Positions 37,096-45,622 of a stretch of DNA of 50,348 nt are shown piece after piece; within the stretch, counting starts at the first letter, position 1, and each line of letters opens with the position of its first letter. The notes under the pieces were generated by a model. That model was not told where the DNA came from, did no database searches, and saw only the letters and a list, made by a program, of their open reading frames with translations. Where the stretch lies: positions 1-50,348 of the forward strand of contig DAHXOO010000020.1 in assembly GCA_027364845.1 (NCBI GenBank), read 5' to 3'. The DNA comes from Pseudomonadota bacterium. Its GTDB lineage: Bacteria > Pseudomonadota > Gammaproteobacteria > Acidiferrobacterales > UBA6901. The position numbers and the translations under genes were made by a program.

Positions 37096-38493
37096 TCAGT
37101 GGCCGGGTCTCGCGAGATTGTACTTCTGGATACGGTAGCGCAAGGTTTCGCGAGTTGCTCCAAGCGCCCGTGCGGCGGCGGTAACATTGAAGTTGTTGCG
37201 TTCCAGTGCGCGCCGGATGATGTGGCGATCCATGTCCTCGAGCGCCATGCTGCCGTCTAGCGGCAGCCACAAGTGATCGTCATTTTCGGCGGCGGGAATT
37301 GCTACTGCAGCGGGAATGGGGCTGCGAAGCTGCAGCCACTGTTCCGGGAAAATCTCACCCTCCGCGAACAGCACGCAGCGTTCGACGACATTGCGCAGTT
37401 CTCGCACGTTGCCGGGCCAATCGTGGGCGCGCAGCTTGCTCCAGACCGCCGGCGGGACAAACTTGACCGATTTCCCGGATTTGGTGTTGAACTCGGCGAC
37501 GAAGGCCGGCACCAGGTCATCTACGTCCTCGCGACGCTCCCGCAGGACCGGGAGATGGAGATCGAATACGCTCAAACGATGAAAGAGATCCTGTCGGAAC
37601 GTGCCGGCGCTCACCAGGGATTGGAGGTCACGATTGCTGGCGGCGACGATTTGCACCTCGACCTTGATTTCACGGTCTCCGCCGAGGCGTCTTATGGCCC
37701 GGTCCTCGATCGCCTTGAGCAGCTTTGCCTGCAAATCCGGATCCATCTCGCTGATTTCATCCAGGAACAGCGTGCCGCCATGCGCCTGCTCGAGCAGGCC
37801 CCGATGCCGCCCGCGCGCGCCGGTGAAGGCTCCGGCCTCATGGCCAAAAAGTTCCGATTCGAGAAGCTCGCGCGGCAAGGCGGCACAGTTAATCTCAATG
37901 AGAGGCCCTTCGCGGCGCGCGCCGCTGTGGTGGAGTATGCGCGCCGCCAGACCCTTGCCGGTTCCTGTCTCGCCGCTTACTACAAGAGCGCTGAATGGGA
38001 CGCGGCTGAGTTTGGTCAGCATGTTCCGCACGTCGTTCGCGGAATTACTGTGCCCCAGAAACGACGAGACCGGGTACTTGCGCGACTGCGCGGCAGCTTC
38101 ATCTTGCAGGCGGCGCTGGGCGCGACTGCTGCGCGCTGCGCCTGCGACGATCATGTCGAGCCTTTCCTGGTCGCATGGCTTCTCGACGAAGTCGAACGCA
38201 CCCAGCCGCAATGCGCGCACCGAATCAGGTACGCTTCCGTAGGCGGTAAGAAGAATCCATTCGCCACCGGCGCTCTGACTGTGGATTTTTTCCAGCAGAT
38301 CGAGGGCATTGCCATCCGGCAGACTCATGTCGGACAGTACGACTAGTGGGTCGACCCGCTGTTCCAACAGGGCACGCTCGGCATGCGCCAGGGTAGTTGC
38401 AATGACGACTTCCCAGCCCTCGCGTCGGTAGTGGCGCGCGAGTTCAACCCCTAACAGGGTTTCGTCTTCAATTACGAGTAATGTGTCAGCCAT
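37096..38493 (-). CDS. NtrC-family sigma-54 response regulator
   Basis: A 465-residue activator with receiver domain (phospho-acceptor Asp55 in LSDMSLPDG, Lys105 in EKPCD), AAA+ domain with Walker A GETGTGKG (174-181), sigma-54 contact loop GAFTGA (221-226), Walker B GTLFLDEI, and a C-terminal Fis-type helix-turn-helix (NVTAAARALGATRETLRYRI). It should activate sigma-54 promoters on phosphorylation by the adjacent kinase, whose gene overlaps it by 8 bp. Acidithiobacillus has similar sigma-54 pairs near sox or tetrathionate genes; a link to sulfur regulation here is only a guess, as sox is 36 kb away. Confidence 0.93.
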   Translation of the reverse strand: MADTLLVIEDETLLGVELARHYRREGWEVVIATTLAHAERALLEQRVDPLVVLSDMSLPDGNALDLLEKIHSQSAGGEWILLTAYGSVPDSVRALRLGAFDFVEKPCDQERLDMIVAGAARSSRAQRRLQDEAAAQSRKYPVSSFLGHSNSANDVRNMLTKLSRVPFSALVVSGETGTGKGLAARILHHSGARREGPLIEINCAALPRELLESELFGHEAGAFTGARGRHRGLLEQAHGGTLFLDEISEMDPDLQAKLLKAIEDRAIRRLGGDREIKVEVQIVAASNRDLQSLVSAGTFRQDLFHRLSVFDLHLPVLRERREDVDDLVPAFVAEFNTKSGKSVKFVPPAVWSKLRAHDWPGNVRELRNVVERCVLFAEGEIFPEQWLQLRSPIPAAVAIPAAENDDHLWLPLDGSMALEDMDRHIIRRALERNNFNVTAAARALGATRETLRYRIQKYNLARPGH

Positions 38494-39991
38494 TGTAATG
38501 CTCTCCGCAGGGTAGATTTATGATTACGCAGGCGCCATGTGGCGCGCGATTGGAAATGTGCAGCTCGCCGCCGATATCGGTGACGAACCGTCTGACCGTC
38601 GCCAGACCGAGGCCAGTTCCGTGCTCGCGGCCAGTGACGAAGGGTCTTATCCCTGCGTCCAGCAGGTCACCCGGAAAACCCGGACCATCGTCCCGGATCT
38701 CCAGGCAAAGACGGTTGTTCGTCTGCCGGGCGTCGATGGCGACTGTTCCAGATCTGCCGTCGAGCGCCTGGGCCGCGTTCAAAATCAGATTCAGCAGAGC
38801 TTGCCGCAGCCGGTCTTCCGGCAGTCGGCAAGAAAGGCTAGGCGCAATGTTGCATTCCGTGTGCACGTGTTCGGGCAACTGATAGCGGGCAAGATCCAGC
38901 AGTTCTTTGACAACCCTGGACAGCGACACGACCTTCATCGGCTCCGGTGCCTGATGTGCATCACTCAGAACGTCGTTCAGAAGGCGCGCAAGACGCTTGA
39001 GTTCGGCAATGACCAGATCGACGCGTGCAACCTGCTCGGTATTGACTATTTCCTTGCGCAGGTTGGTAAGAGTCATCTGGATGGCAGCGAGTGGATTGCG
39101 CAGCTCGTGCGCAAGCCCAGCCGCGATCTCTCCGATGGCGGCAAGGCGTTCCGCTGCCGCGAGATTGCGCTGCTGTTCCAGCAACGCCTGGGTCGCGGCA
39201 CGCACATCCTTTTCCAGCGATTCCTGACGCGCATTACGCGCTGCTTCGAGCCGGGAAAGACGCCCGACAAGCTGGTTGTAATTTTCAAACAGCGGTTGGA
39301 GCATGGGATCCACGCCGGTGACCGGTGCAGCACTATAGTTCTGCTGTGCCAGCATCGTCATAAGCGAACGCAAGTTGTTGAGCGGAAGCAAGATGCGGTG
39401 ACGCAGGAAGAACAACGTAAGAATGGCGAGGAGAGGAAATATGATGATGACACCGAGAACGACATGGAATTCAATTTCCGTGTTCCGGTACACCCGAGCG
39501 ATTAGCTGGTCGTGGGCGTGAACCTCGTCGAGCAGAATGCCGCGCATGAGGCCGAGCGCCTCGATCGCCTTAGTCCGCGGCGCCTGCTGGGTATTCGACA
39601 GTAGAGTCTGAATCCGCTTCATGCGCGCCGGAGTTCTGGGTGCCAGATAGCTGTCCACGGTGCCGACTGCCGCGATCTGGCTGCGCAGCTGTCTGAGGGT
39701 CCGCTCGTCGACAGGCTTCTTGTTGCCGAGGCTTCTCACCAGAATCTGTTCAAGGTTGAGTCCCGCATTTTCGATCCGGCTGACGAGCGCGCGGTGTTGT
39801 TGCACCGGCCGTAGACGCTCGAGACTGTGCCAAGACATGCTCAGCAGTAGGCCGAGCGCGAGCAGCAGCAGCACCGCAGTCACGATGGCGGGCAGCCATA
39901 CGGAGCGGACGAAAAGGGCGCGTATGCGCCGCGATTCGGGCATAGGCAATTCAGTAGACTTAGGTTGAACGTCGGAATCGCATGCGGACAT
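38486..39991 (-). CDS. Membrane sensor histidine kinase
   Basis: A 501-residue kinase. Two membrane helices (about 32-52 and 177-196) enclose a periplasmic domain of about 125 residues; HAMP-like and coiled-coil segments lead to the H-box GLAHELRNP (phospho-His295), N-box NLILNAAQAL and G-boxes DDGPGFPG and GTGLGLATV. The kinase core is of the NtrB type, which fits its partner, the sigma-54 regulator immediately downstream (8-bp overlap). AGGAT precedes the ATG at 39991. No PAS domain is visible, so the signal is likely sensed in the periplasm or membrane. Confidence 0.93.
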   Translation of the reverse strand: MSACDSDVQPKSTELPMPESRRIRALFVRSVWLPAIVTAVLLLLALGLLLSMSWHSLERLRPVQQHRALVSRIENAGLNLEQILVRSLGNKKPVDERTLRQLRSQIAAVGTVDSYLAPRTPARMKRIQTLLSNTQQAPRTKAIEALGLMRGILLDEVHAHDQLIARVYRNTEIEFHVVLGVIIIFPLLAILTLFFLRHRILLPLNNLRSLMTMLAQQNYSAAPVTGVDPMLQPLFENYNQLVGRLSRLEAARNARQESLEKDVRAATQALLEQQRNLAAAERLAAIGEIAAGLAHELRNPLAAIQMTLTNLRKEIVNTEQVARVDLVIAELKRLARLLNDVLSDAHQAPEPMKVVSLSRVVKELLDLARYQLPEHVHTECNIAPSLSCRLPEDRLRQALLNLILNAAQALDGRSGTVAIDARQTNNRLCLEIRDDGPGFPGDLLDAGIRPFVTGREHGTGLGLATVRRFVTDIGGELHISNRAPHGACVIINLPCGEHYNG

Positions 39992-41155
39992 GGCGCTATC
40001 CTGACTGGGTGTGATTCATGGAGCACAGATGCCTGCGGAGTCGGACTTTGAACCCGAAGAGCGCAATTGGGACCGGGTGTGCGTGATGGCCGTCGCGATC
40101 GTCAATAGGCGATGAAATCCGCAGACTGCCCGGTGGGCACAGGCCTGCGCACCTTTCCGCGAGGAGATTTCCGGCCTGTGGTGCTTTGGCATTCGCGACG
40201 TCCCTGGTGGAATCGCGATCCAGCCCGTGGTCCGCAAGCAGGTGACCCGTCGTTGCGGCGGCCAGCCTGGGCCCAGAGCGGTGGTTCGGGGGTCCGTGCT
40301 GTGGCGGGCTATGCACTTCGAGTAGCTGAGTCAGAAAGGCGGGGGGCAGGATGTCCATGTCTGATAGATCGGCGCCGCGCGCAGCAGTTCCGCAGAATTT
40401 CAGGTCAGGGGTTGCCGGCGAGGCACCGCCGCTGGTCAACGATCCCGGCTCGCGGTTGCCATATTGGCCCTTTTCTCGAAGCGCACAGCCTGACAAAAGA
40501 AAGGTAACGTGCCGGTTTTCGGTATATGTCGGGCAGCCGCGCGTGGACGGGTTTACACCGAACCCCACCGGTATTGCCGGGTTATCCATTGCCGTGTATT
40601 CGGTCCAGCCTGAGTGCCGTGATGTTCAAATCGCTGAGGGCTCTACTGATCGATGCGGACCCAGGAATGAATGTGCAACTATGAAAGGAGTTCAGCAATC
40701 GCCGTGCCAGTCCATGAAGTCAATAAAAAACAGTTAGTTAGAAAAATTTCCGTAGTGCATCCGAGATTCCGAGATGTTGAGTTCCCCCGATAGTGGTTGT
40801 TATAAACCGGCGCGCCGGCAATTTCGGTAGCCGCGACGTCTGCCGTTTTGGCCAGGAACGCCGAAGCATAGGTCGAAACGATGTTGCAGCAAGCCTGTAC
40901 CAGGATCAGCCTGCGGCAGTATCCGCGATCTACGACTGGGATCTGTTCTGCCGGAACGACCAGGGTGGCAGCGGGCGGACCATGACATGCCGGCAATCCG
41001 CGACCGGCCGCTAGACCCGAGGTAGCGGAACGCGTTAAATGTGAAAGGTGTTCGGGTGACTGGGAGAACCCTGAGCAGGGGCGCAGGAATCGGTTCGCGT
41101 CTGGCGCAAGGTTGGTGTGTTTTCCGCGGCATCCAAAACGGATGAAGGAGCAGTA
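39992..41155. other. 1.16-kb spacer without a supported gene
   Basis: Several open frames (for example 40351-40737 plus, 40679-40996 minus) show no family pattern and no ribosome site. A GG-N10-GC pair near 40130 is too poor to call a sigma-54 promoter. The stretch near 40700-40800 is A/T-rich. GGAG before 41156 belongs to gnd. Confidence 0.4.
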
Positions 41156-42076
41156 ATGCAGGATATCGGCTTTGTGGGTCTCGGCAGGATGGGTGGCAAC
41201 ATGGCGCGACGGCTGCGTCGAAGCGATGTCCGTGTCGCAGGGTTTAATCGGAAAGCTGGACCGGCAATCGAACTCGCCCGCGAAACAGGGATGGAGGCTG
41301 CCGATTCGCTGGAGCGACTGGTGCAGTCACTGTCGCCGCCGCGTATCGTGTGGATCATGGTCCCTGCAGGTGACGCGACCCAGCAGACGATCGACCGGCT
41401 GGCGTCACTCTTGTCGTCGCGGGATATCGTCGTCGACGGGGGCAACAGCTTTTACAAGGATTCCATGCGTCGGGCAGCAGAGCTTGCCGCGCGCGGCATT
41501 CGGTTTATCGACGCTGGGGTTTCGGGTGGCATCTGGGGTCTGGAAAATGGCTATGCCCTGATGGTTGGTGGCCAGCCTGAAGCGGTTGCCGCAATAGAGC
41601 GCTTCCTGAAGCTGCTTGCTCCTAGCCCGGAATCCGGCTGGATGCACTGCGGTCCGAGCGGTTCCGGGCATTTCGTCAAGATGGTTCACAACGGCATAGA
41701 GTACGGCATGATGCAGTCCCTGGCCGAAGGATTGAGTCTGCTGCGGGCGCGCAGGGACTTCGATCTCGACCTGGCGGCCATCGCGGAAATGTGGCGTCAC
41801 GGAAGCGTCGTGCGTTCGTGGCTTCTCGATTTGACCGCCGAATTTCTGAAAAACGACCAGAGCCTGGATTCCATCGCCCCGTATGTTTCGGATTCGGGCG
41901 AAGGTCGGTGGACGGCAATGGAAGCGATAGAGCAGGGAATTTCAGCACCCGTCATGAGTCTGGCGCTCAGTGTTCGCTTCGCCAGCCAGGGCGGTGGTGA
42001 CTTTTCGGCGCGACTGCTGAGCATGATGCGCAATGGGTTCGGCGGACATGCCGTGCGCCAGGACAACGAAAGATGA
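41156..42076 (+). CDS. gnd: 6-phosphogluconate dehydrogenase, short form
   Basis: Oxidative decarboxylation of 6-phosphogluconate to ribulose 5-phosphate. The 306-residue product is the short bacterial form (about 300 residues, often NAD-preferring) rather than the 470-residue form. Landmarks: FVGLGRMGGNMARRL dinucleotide fold, DGGNSFYKDSMRR, SGGIWGLENG and the catalytic-Lys segment GHFVKMVHNGIEYGMM. GGAG seven bases before ATG 41156 sets the start; the longer frame upstream is not needed. Its stop overlaps the start of the degraded zwf as ATGA, the relic of a gnd-zwf-pgl operon. Confidence 0.95.
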   Translation: MQDIGFVGLGRMGGNMARRLRRSDVRVAGFNRKAGPAIELARETGMEAADSLERLVQSLSPPRIVWIMVPAGDATQQTIDRLASLLSSRDIVVDGGNSFYKDSMRRAAELAARGIRFIDAGVSGGIWGLENGYALMVGGQPEAVAAIERFLKLLAPSPESGWMHCGPSGSGHFVKMVHNGIEYGMMQSLAEGLSLLRARRDFDLDLAAIAEMWRHGSVVRSWLLDLTAEFLKNDQSLDSIAPYVSDSGEGRWTAMEAIEQGISAPVMSLALSVRFASQGGGDFSARLLSMMRNGFGGHAVRQDNER

Positions 42077-42585
42077 ACGCAAACCCCAATGGTCCCTATC
42101 GATTCCAGATCTTTGGCGCCGCTGGGAACCGGCATTCAGGCGGAAAAGCCACCTGGACCTTACCTGCTTCGGTGGATGCGCGAGAAGTCACGTGGGACGA
42201 TAGCGTCGAACTGGATGCCTTTACCTGTGTGGCCCGATGACAGCATTTATAGGGAATTCCACGGAACGCAGTCCGGACCGATCACGGAAATGCGTGTCCC
42301 ATGGCTCAATAGGGATTATGGCGTGAGCGATGGAACAACTTTTGGTGCGTACGAGATCCTGCTGTCCGACAGCTTCAAGAGCAACCGTATTTTTTTATTC
42401 GCCTCGCTGGAGTGGGTTGGTTATGGCGTGCGATGGATCCGATGGTGAAATACCGGGTGCAGGGAAGGGATTTCGTCCGGAATCATGTTGTCGGCGGCAT
42501 GGGCGCCGAGAAGGTGAACCGGCTGTTCGGCAGCGAGGATCCAGAGTGGCGCACCGAGCGTCAGCGGTCGGGTGGCGGCGCATGA
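42073..42585 (+). pseudogene. zwf: Degraded glucose-6-phosphate dehydrogenase gene
   Basis: Pieces of zwf appear in different frames over 513 bp; an intact gene is about 1,500 bp. The ATG at 42073 overlaps the gnd stop, and the first frame gives PNGPYRFQIFGAAG, the usual beginning (cf. FGASGDL), but stops at 42240. A second frame gives GAYEILLSDSFK and LFASLEWVGYGVRW, like the ..AYERLLLD.. and EWVE..WRW blocks near the zwf C terminus. A third frame ending at 42585 gives VGGMGAEKVNRLFG and EWR, matching the C-terminal ..G..GP..A..L.. block. So most of the middle is deleted and frames are shifted. Position between gnd and pgl supports the call. Confidence 0.72.
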
Positions 42586-43304
42586 GTTCTGTAGACGCGG
42601 GACGACAGATCGTGCGTTGGCACCTGTATTCGGATGCGGAGGCTCTGTACCAGCGGGCCGCGTGCGCAATTGAACGTATTGCGTGGGAGGCGACGTCCGA
42701 GCGCGGGGTGTTTCGGATCGTGCTCGCCGGCGGCAATACTCCGCGACTGCTGTATTCGCGCTTGCGCGAAATTGACGCACTCTGGAGTGCGTGGCATGTC
42801 TACTTCGGTGACGAGCGTTGCCTGCCCCGCGACCATCCAGACCGCAACAGCACGATGGCGGCTGCGGCATGGTTGAGCCATGTCCCGATACCCGAGCGTC
42901 AGGTATATGGGATTGCGTCCGAGCAGGGCGCGACTGCTGCGGCGCAGGCTTATGCCTCAATGCTTGATGGGATTGCCGCCTTCGATCTGGTACTGCTCGG
43001 TTTGGGCGAGGACGGCCACACGGCAAGCCTGTTTCCCGGCGCCGAGTGGGGTGTGCAATCGGGTGCCGCGGCGTTAGTGGTGGAACGGGCGCCCAAACCC
43101 CCGTCGCAGCGCGTAACCCTGAGTGCCTGGCGTCTGAGTCAGGCGCGCCAGGTCATGGTCCTCGTCACTGGTGAGGCGAAGCGCCGGGCGCTCGCCGCCT
43201 GGCGTGCCGGGGTGAATCTACCGATCGGTGCAATACGCCCAGCCACGGGCGTGGACGTGCTGCTGGAGCCGCATGCATGGGAAATCGTGCCAGCACAATC
43301 TTAG
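42582..43304 (+). CDS. pgl: 6-phosphogluconolactonase
   Basis: Hydrolyses 6-phosphogluconolactone in the oxidative pentose phosphate pathway. The 240-residue DevB-type product shows IVLAGGNTPRLLYSRL, VYFGDERCLPRDHPDRNS and LLGLGEDGHTASLFPG, including the substrate phosphate-binding and acid-base residues of the family. ATG 42582 is chosen by comparison with family length; it overlaps the last codon of the degraded zwf. With zwf broken, its substrate would have to come from another dehydrogenase or another zwf copy. Confidence 0.93.
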   Translation: MSSVDAGRQIVRWHLYSDAEALYQRAACAIERIAWEATSERGVFRIVLAGGNTPRLLYSRLREIDALWSAWHVYFGDERCLPRDHPDRNSTMAAAAWLSHVPIPERQVYGIASEQGATAAAQAYASMLDGIAAFDLVLLGLGEDGHTASLFPGAEWGVQSGAAALVVERAPKPPSQRVTLSAWRLSQARQVMVLVTGEAKRRALAAWRAGVNLPIGAIRPATGVDVLLEPHAWEIVPAQS

Positions 43305-43341
43305 GCTATAACTATGATTAGCGAACGAGGATTTTTTCCCA

Positions 43342-43503
43342 ATGCATCGATTCCTGGAATTTTCTGGGGCTCTCGCCGGAGGCTGGTTGGGTGGGTGGAT
43401 CGGCAACTTTGAGGGCATGGTTACGGGCTTTGTAGTCGGCAGCGTCGGGTCGGTTGTTGGCATATTCGCAGTGAGGTATTTCATCAAGGACTACCTCGGC
43501 TAA
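43342..43503 (+). CDS. Small glycine-rich membrane protein, 53 residues
   Basis: A 53-codon frame: start MHRFLEFSG, then a hydrophobic, Gly-rich stretch of about 40 residues with glycine-zipper spacing (GGWLGGWIG, GFVVGSVGSVVG) and a basic end AVRYFIKDYLG. AGGA lies 11 bases before the ATG. It lies between pgl and the TusA-like gene on the same strand. Family unknown; glycine-zipper proteins pack helices in membranes. Too short for certainty, but codon use and composition look coding. Confidence 0.55.
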   Translation: MHRFLEFSGALAGGWLGGWIGNFEGMVTGFVVGSVGSVVGIFAVRYFIKDYLG

Positions 43504-43656
43504 TCGGTCCGGTGATCGTCTGTTGCGGTCCGGGAACCGCGGCCGCCAGCGGGCGGCCGGATTTCCCCGGGGATGTTGGCGAGATCATGCCCATCTACGT
43601 CGAGGCAGTTCACGTTTCCGCAGTACGTCTTGATGGAGTCAGGAGAGGTAGTCGCG

Positions 43657-43896
43657 TTGAGCGAAATCAAGGTGGATTTGACCGTGGACACGAGCGGGAC
43701 ATGCTGTCCCACGCCGATCCTGGAAGTTACCCGCGCTGCACGCAAAATGCGGGTGGGAGAAATCGTAGAGCTGGTCGCGACCGACATCGGCTCGCGCATG
43801 GACATACCCATGTGGTGTCAGCGCACCGGCAATGAACTTCTCGCCCAGCAAGAGCACGCCGGCGTGCTGCATTACTTCATCCGAAAACGACGCTGA
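43657..43896 (+). CDS. TusA-family sulfur carrier protein
   Basis: TusA proteins carry persulfide sulfur on a conserved Cys and take part in tRNA thiolation and, in sulfur oxidisers, in cytoplasmic sulfane-sulfur transfer. The 79-residue product has the family motif CPTP (in TCCPTPILEV, with an extra Cys before it), RKMRVGEIVEL and ends LHYFIRKRR. A TTG start at 43657 is chosen because AGGAGAGG lies eight bases upstream; an ATG at 43633 has no ribosome site. The neighbours do not include dsr or hdr genes, so its partner is unclear. Confidence 0.82.
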   Translation: MSEIKVDLTVDTSGTCCPTPILEVTRAARKMRVGEIVELVATDIGSRMDIPMWCQRTGNELLAQQEHAGVLHYFIRKRR

Positions 43897-43918
43897 CTGC
43901 AGATACCACCCACGGTGT

Positions 43919-45541
43919 TCAGCGTGAGTCGCGTTTCACTTCCGGCGTTGGCTCGACCAAGAAGTGTGTGACGGCCGGGGGCGCAGAGCCGATGTGGTAC
44001 GACCGCGCCAGGTCGAGGATATCCCTGTCGGATCTGGTTACCCGCGCATGCTGGCGCAAATGCTCGAGCCACGATTCGACAACGAACACTTCAGTATACC
44101 TTCCAAGGTCCGTAACATCGCTCAGCACAGCCCAGCTGATTGCTCCATCGCGCATGCGTATGCGCCGCACCGGCTGCATCGCGCCTAGAAATTCGGTTTT
44201 CCGGGACGGATCGATGTGGTATTCCACAGTTACGACAACGGGACCATGTTCCGGTTGCGGCTCATTGACAGGTTGCGGCATCGGCCAATGGAAAGAGGGG
44301 GTGAGATCGAGCTTTTCTGTGCCGTGAAGACGCAGATGTCGCGTCGCCAGCAGTCCGAGGCAGATGCAGGTGGCTGCGGCAGTGAACGCCGCCCGTATGC
44401 TCCATAGTGATGCAACATAGCCCCAAAAAGCGCTGCCAACCGTCATGCCCCCGAAGAACACGAGAATTGAAACCGCGAGCGCCCGTCCGCGCACCCAGGC
44501 AGGTGCCACCGCCTGAATTCTGGAGTTAAAGGTGGAGGTTAAAGAAATCCAGGCTGCACCACAGACGAACAATGCGAACACGGCAACGGAATACAGCGGC
44601 ACCCAAGCCAGTGTTACAAGTCCAGTGGCGAACACCAGGGTAGCTCCGGCCACGAGTGCATCGATGTTCGCTCTCTGCCGCAGCCGCGGCAGCAGCGTCG
44701 CAGCCGATACCGCGCCCAATCCGAATGCTGCCAGCATGATCCCGTAGCCACCCGGGCCGAGGCCGAACTCGAAGCGCGCGGCCGCAGGGAGCAGGCCCCA
44801 TAGTGCGCTGCCGAAAAGTATAAAGGCAGCGAAACGGGCGAGTATTATGCGCACTGCTGGCGTGTGCCGCACGTAGCGAAGTCCCGCGCGCATAGCTCCC
44901 ATTACTCTTTCCGCTGGCAGTACGCTTGTTTCCGGGGCGCGCCGCCAGCGGTAGAGGACCACTATGACCCCACCGAAAGACATGGCATTGAGCAGAAAGG
45001 TGATGCCCGGGCCTGTGGTGGCGATGAGCAGCCCGCCGATCGCCGGCCCGACGGCGCGTGCCAGGTTCACGCTGGTGCTGTTGAGAGAAACTGCATTGGT
45101 CACCTGGGATTGCGGCACGAGTTCCGGAATGATCGCCTGCCACGCCGGAGCGTTGAGTGCACTGCCCAGACCGAGCGCGAAAGTCATTGTCAGGAGGATG
45201 CCGGGTGTTGTCAGTCCAGCTATCGTGAGCGCGCCCAACACCGCCGCCGCGGCGACCATCCAGAATTGAGTGGCAAGCAGCAGTCGCCTACGGTCAATGA
45301 CATCTGCCAGGGCACCGGCCGGAAGCGCCAGCAGGAAAATGGGCAGGCTGCTTGCGGTGCGTACCAGCGCGATCGTGGCCGGCGAAGGTGCAATCGAGGT
45401 CATTAGCCAGGCCGCACCGACGTCCTGCATCCATGTGCCGATGTTCGATGCGATCGTCGCGATCCATAGCGCGCGATAGAGCGGTTCGCGCAGAGGCCCG
45501 AATAACGAAGTATCCCTGCCTTGAGTGGGAGAGGCGGACAT
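43919..45541 (-). CDS. MFS exporter, MFS_3 type, with ABM-like C-terminal domain
   Basis: A 540-residue protein with 12 predicted membrane helices (about residues 20-410) of the EntS-like MFS_3 group: start FGPLREPLYRALWIATIASN, GTWMQDVGAAWLM and LADVIDRRRLL. The last about 110 residues (from VVVTVEYHIDP) form a soluble ABM-type ferredoxin-like domain (FVVESWLEHLRQHARVT), a fusion that is usual in this family. Substrate unknown. It lies 81 bp after the S41 protease gene on the same strand and may be co-transcribed with it. Confidence 0.9.
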   Translation of the reverse strand: MSASPTQGRDTSLFGPLREPLYRALWIATIASNIGTWMQDVGAAWLMTSIAPSPATIALVRTASSLPIFLLALPAGALADVIDRRRLLLATQFWMVAAAAVLGALTIAGLTTPGILLTMTFALGLGSALNAPAWQAIIPELVPQSQVTNAVSLNSTSVNLARAVGPAIGGLLIATTGPGITFLLNAMSFGGVIVVLYRWRRAPETSVLPAERVMGAMRAGLRYVRHTPAVRIILARFAAFILFGSALWGLLPAAARFEFGLGPGGYGIMLAAFGLGAVSAATLLPRLRQRANIDALVAGATLVFATGLVTLAWVPLYSVAVFALFVCGAAWISLTSTFNSRIQAVAPAWVRGRALAVSILVFFGGMTVGSAFWGYVASLWSIRAAFTAAATCICLGLLATRHLRLHGTEKLDLTPSFHWPMPQPVNEPQPEHGPVVVTVEYHIDPSRKTEFLGAMQPVRRIRMRDGAISWAVLSDVTDLGRYTEVFVVESWLEHLRQHARVTRSDRDILDLARSYHIGSAPPAVTHFLVEPTPEVKRDSR

Positions 45542-45622
45542 CCTATGTTTTCCTTCGCGACCATCCAGGCGAACGCGCCGGTGCCGGCGTCCGGCATGCG
45601 CGGCGCCCGCCTGGATCTAGCA

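Noticed and set aside
37273-38346. 357-codon plus frame opposite the sigma-54 regulator
   Set aside because: Antisense to a protein with clear domains in order.
38537-39505. 322-codon plus frame opposite the histidine kinase
   Set aside because: Antisense shadow; no conserved pattern.
40120-40150. Sigma-54-like GG-N10-GC pair
   Set aside because: Only the invariant dinucleotides match and no gene follows within reach.
40679-40996. Minus-strand frame with SAFLAKTADVAATEIAG
   Set aside because: Looks alanine-rich and protein-like in part, but start, ribosome site and family are lacking.
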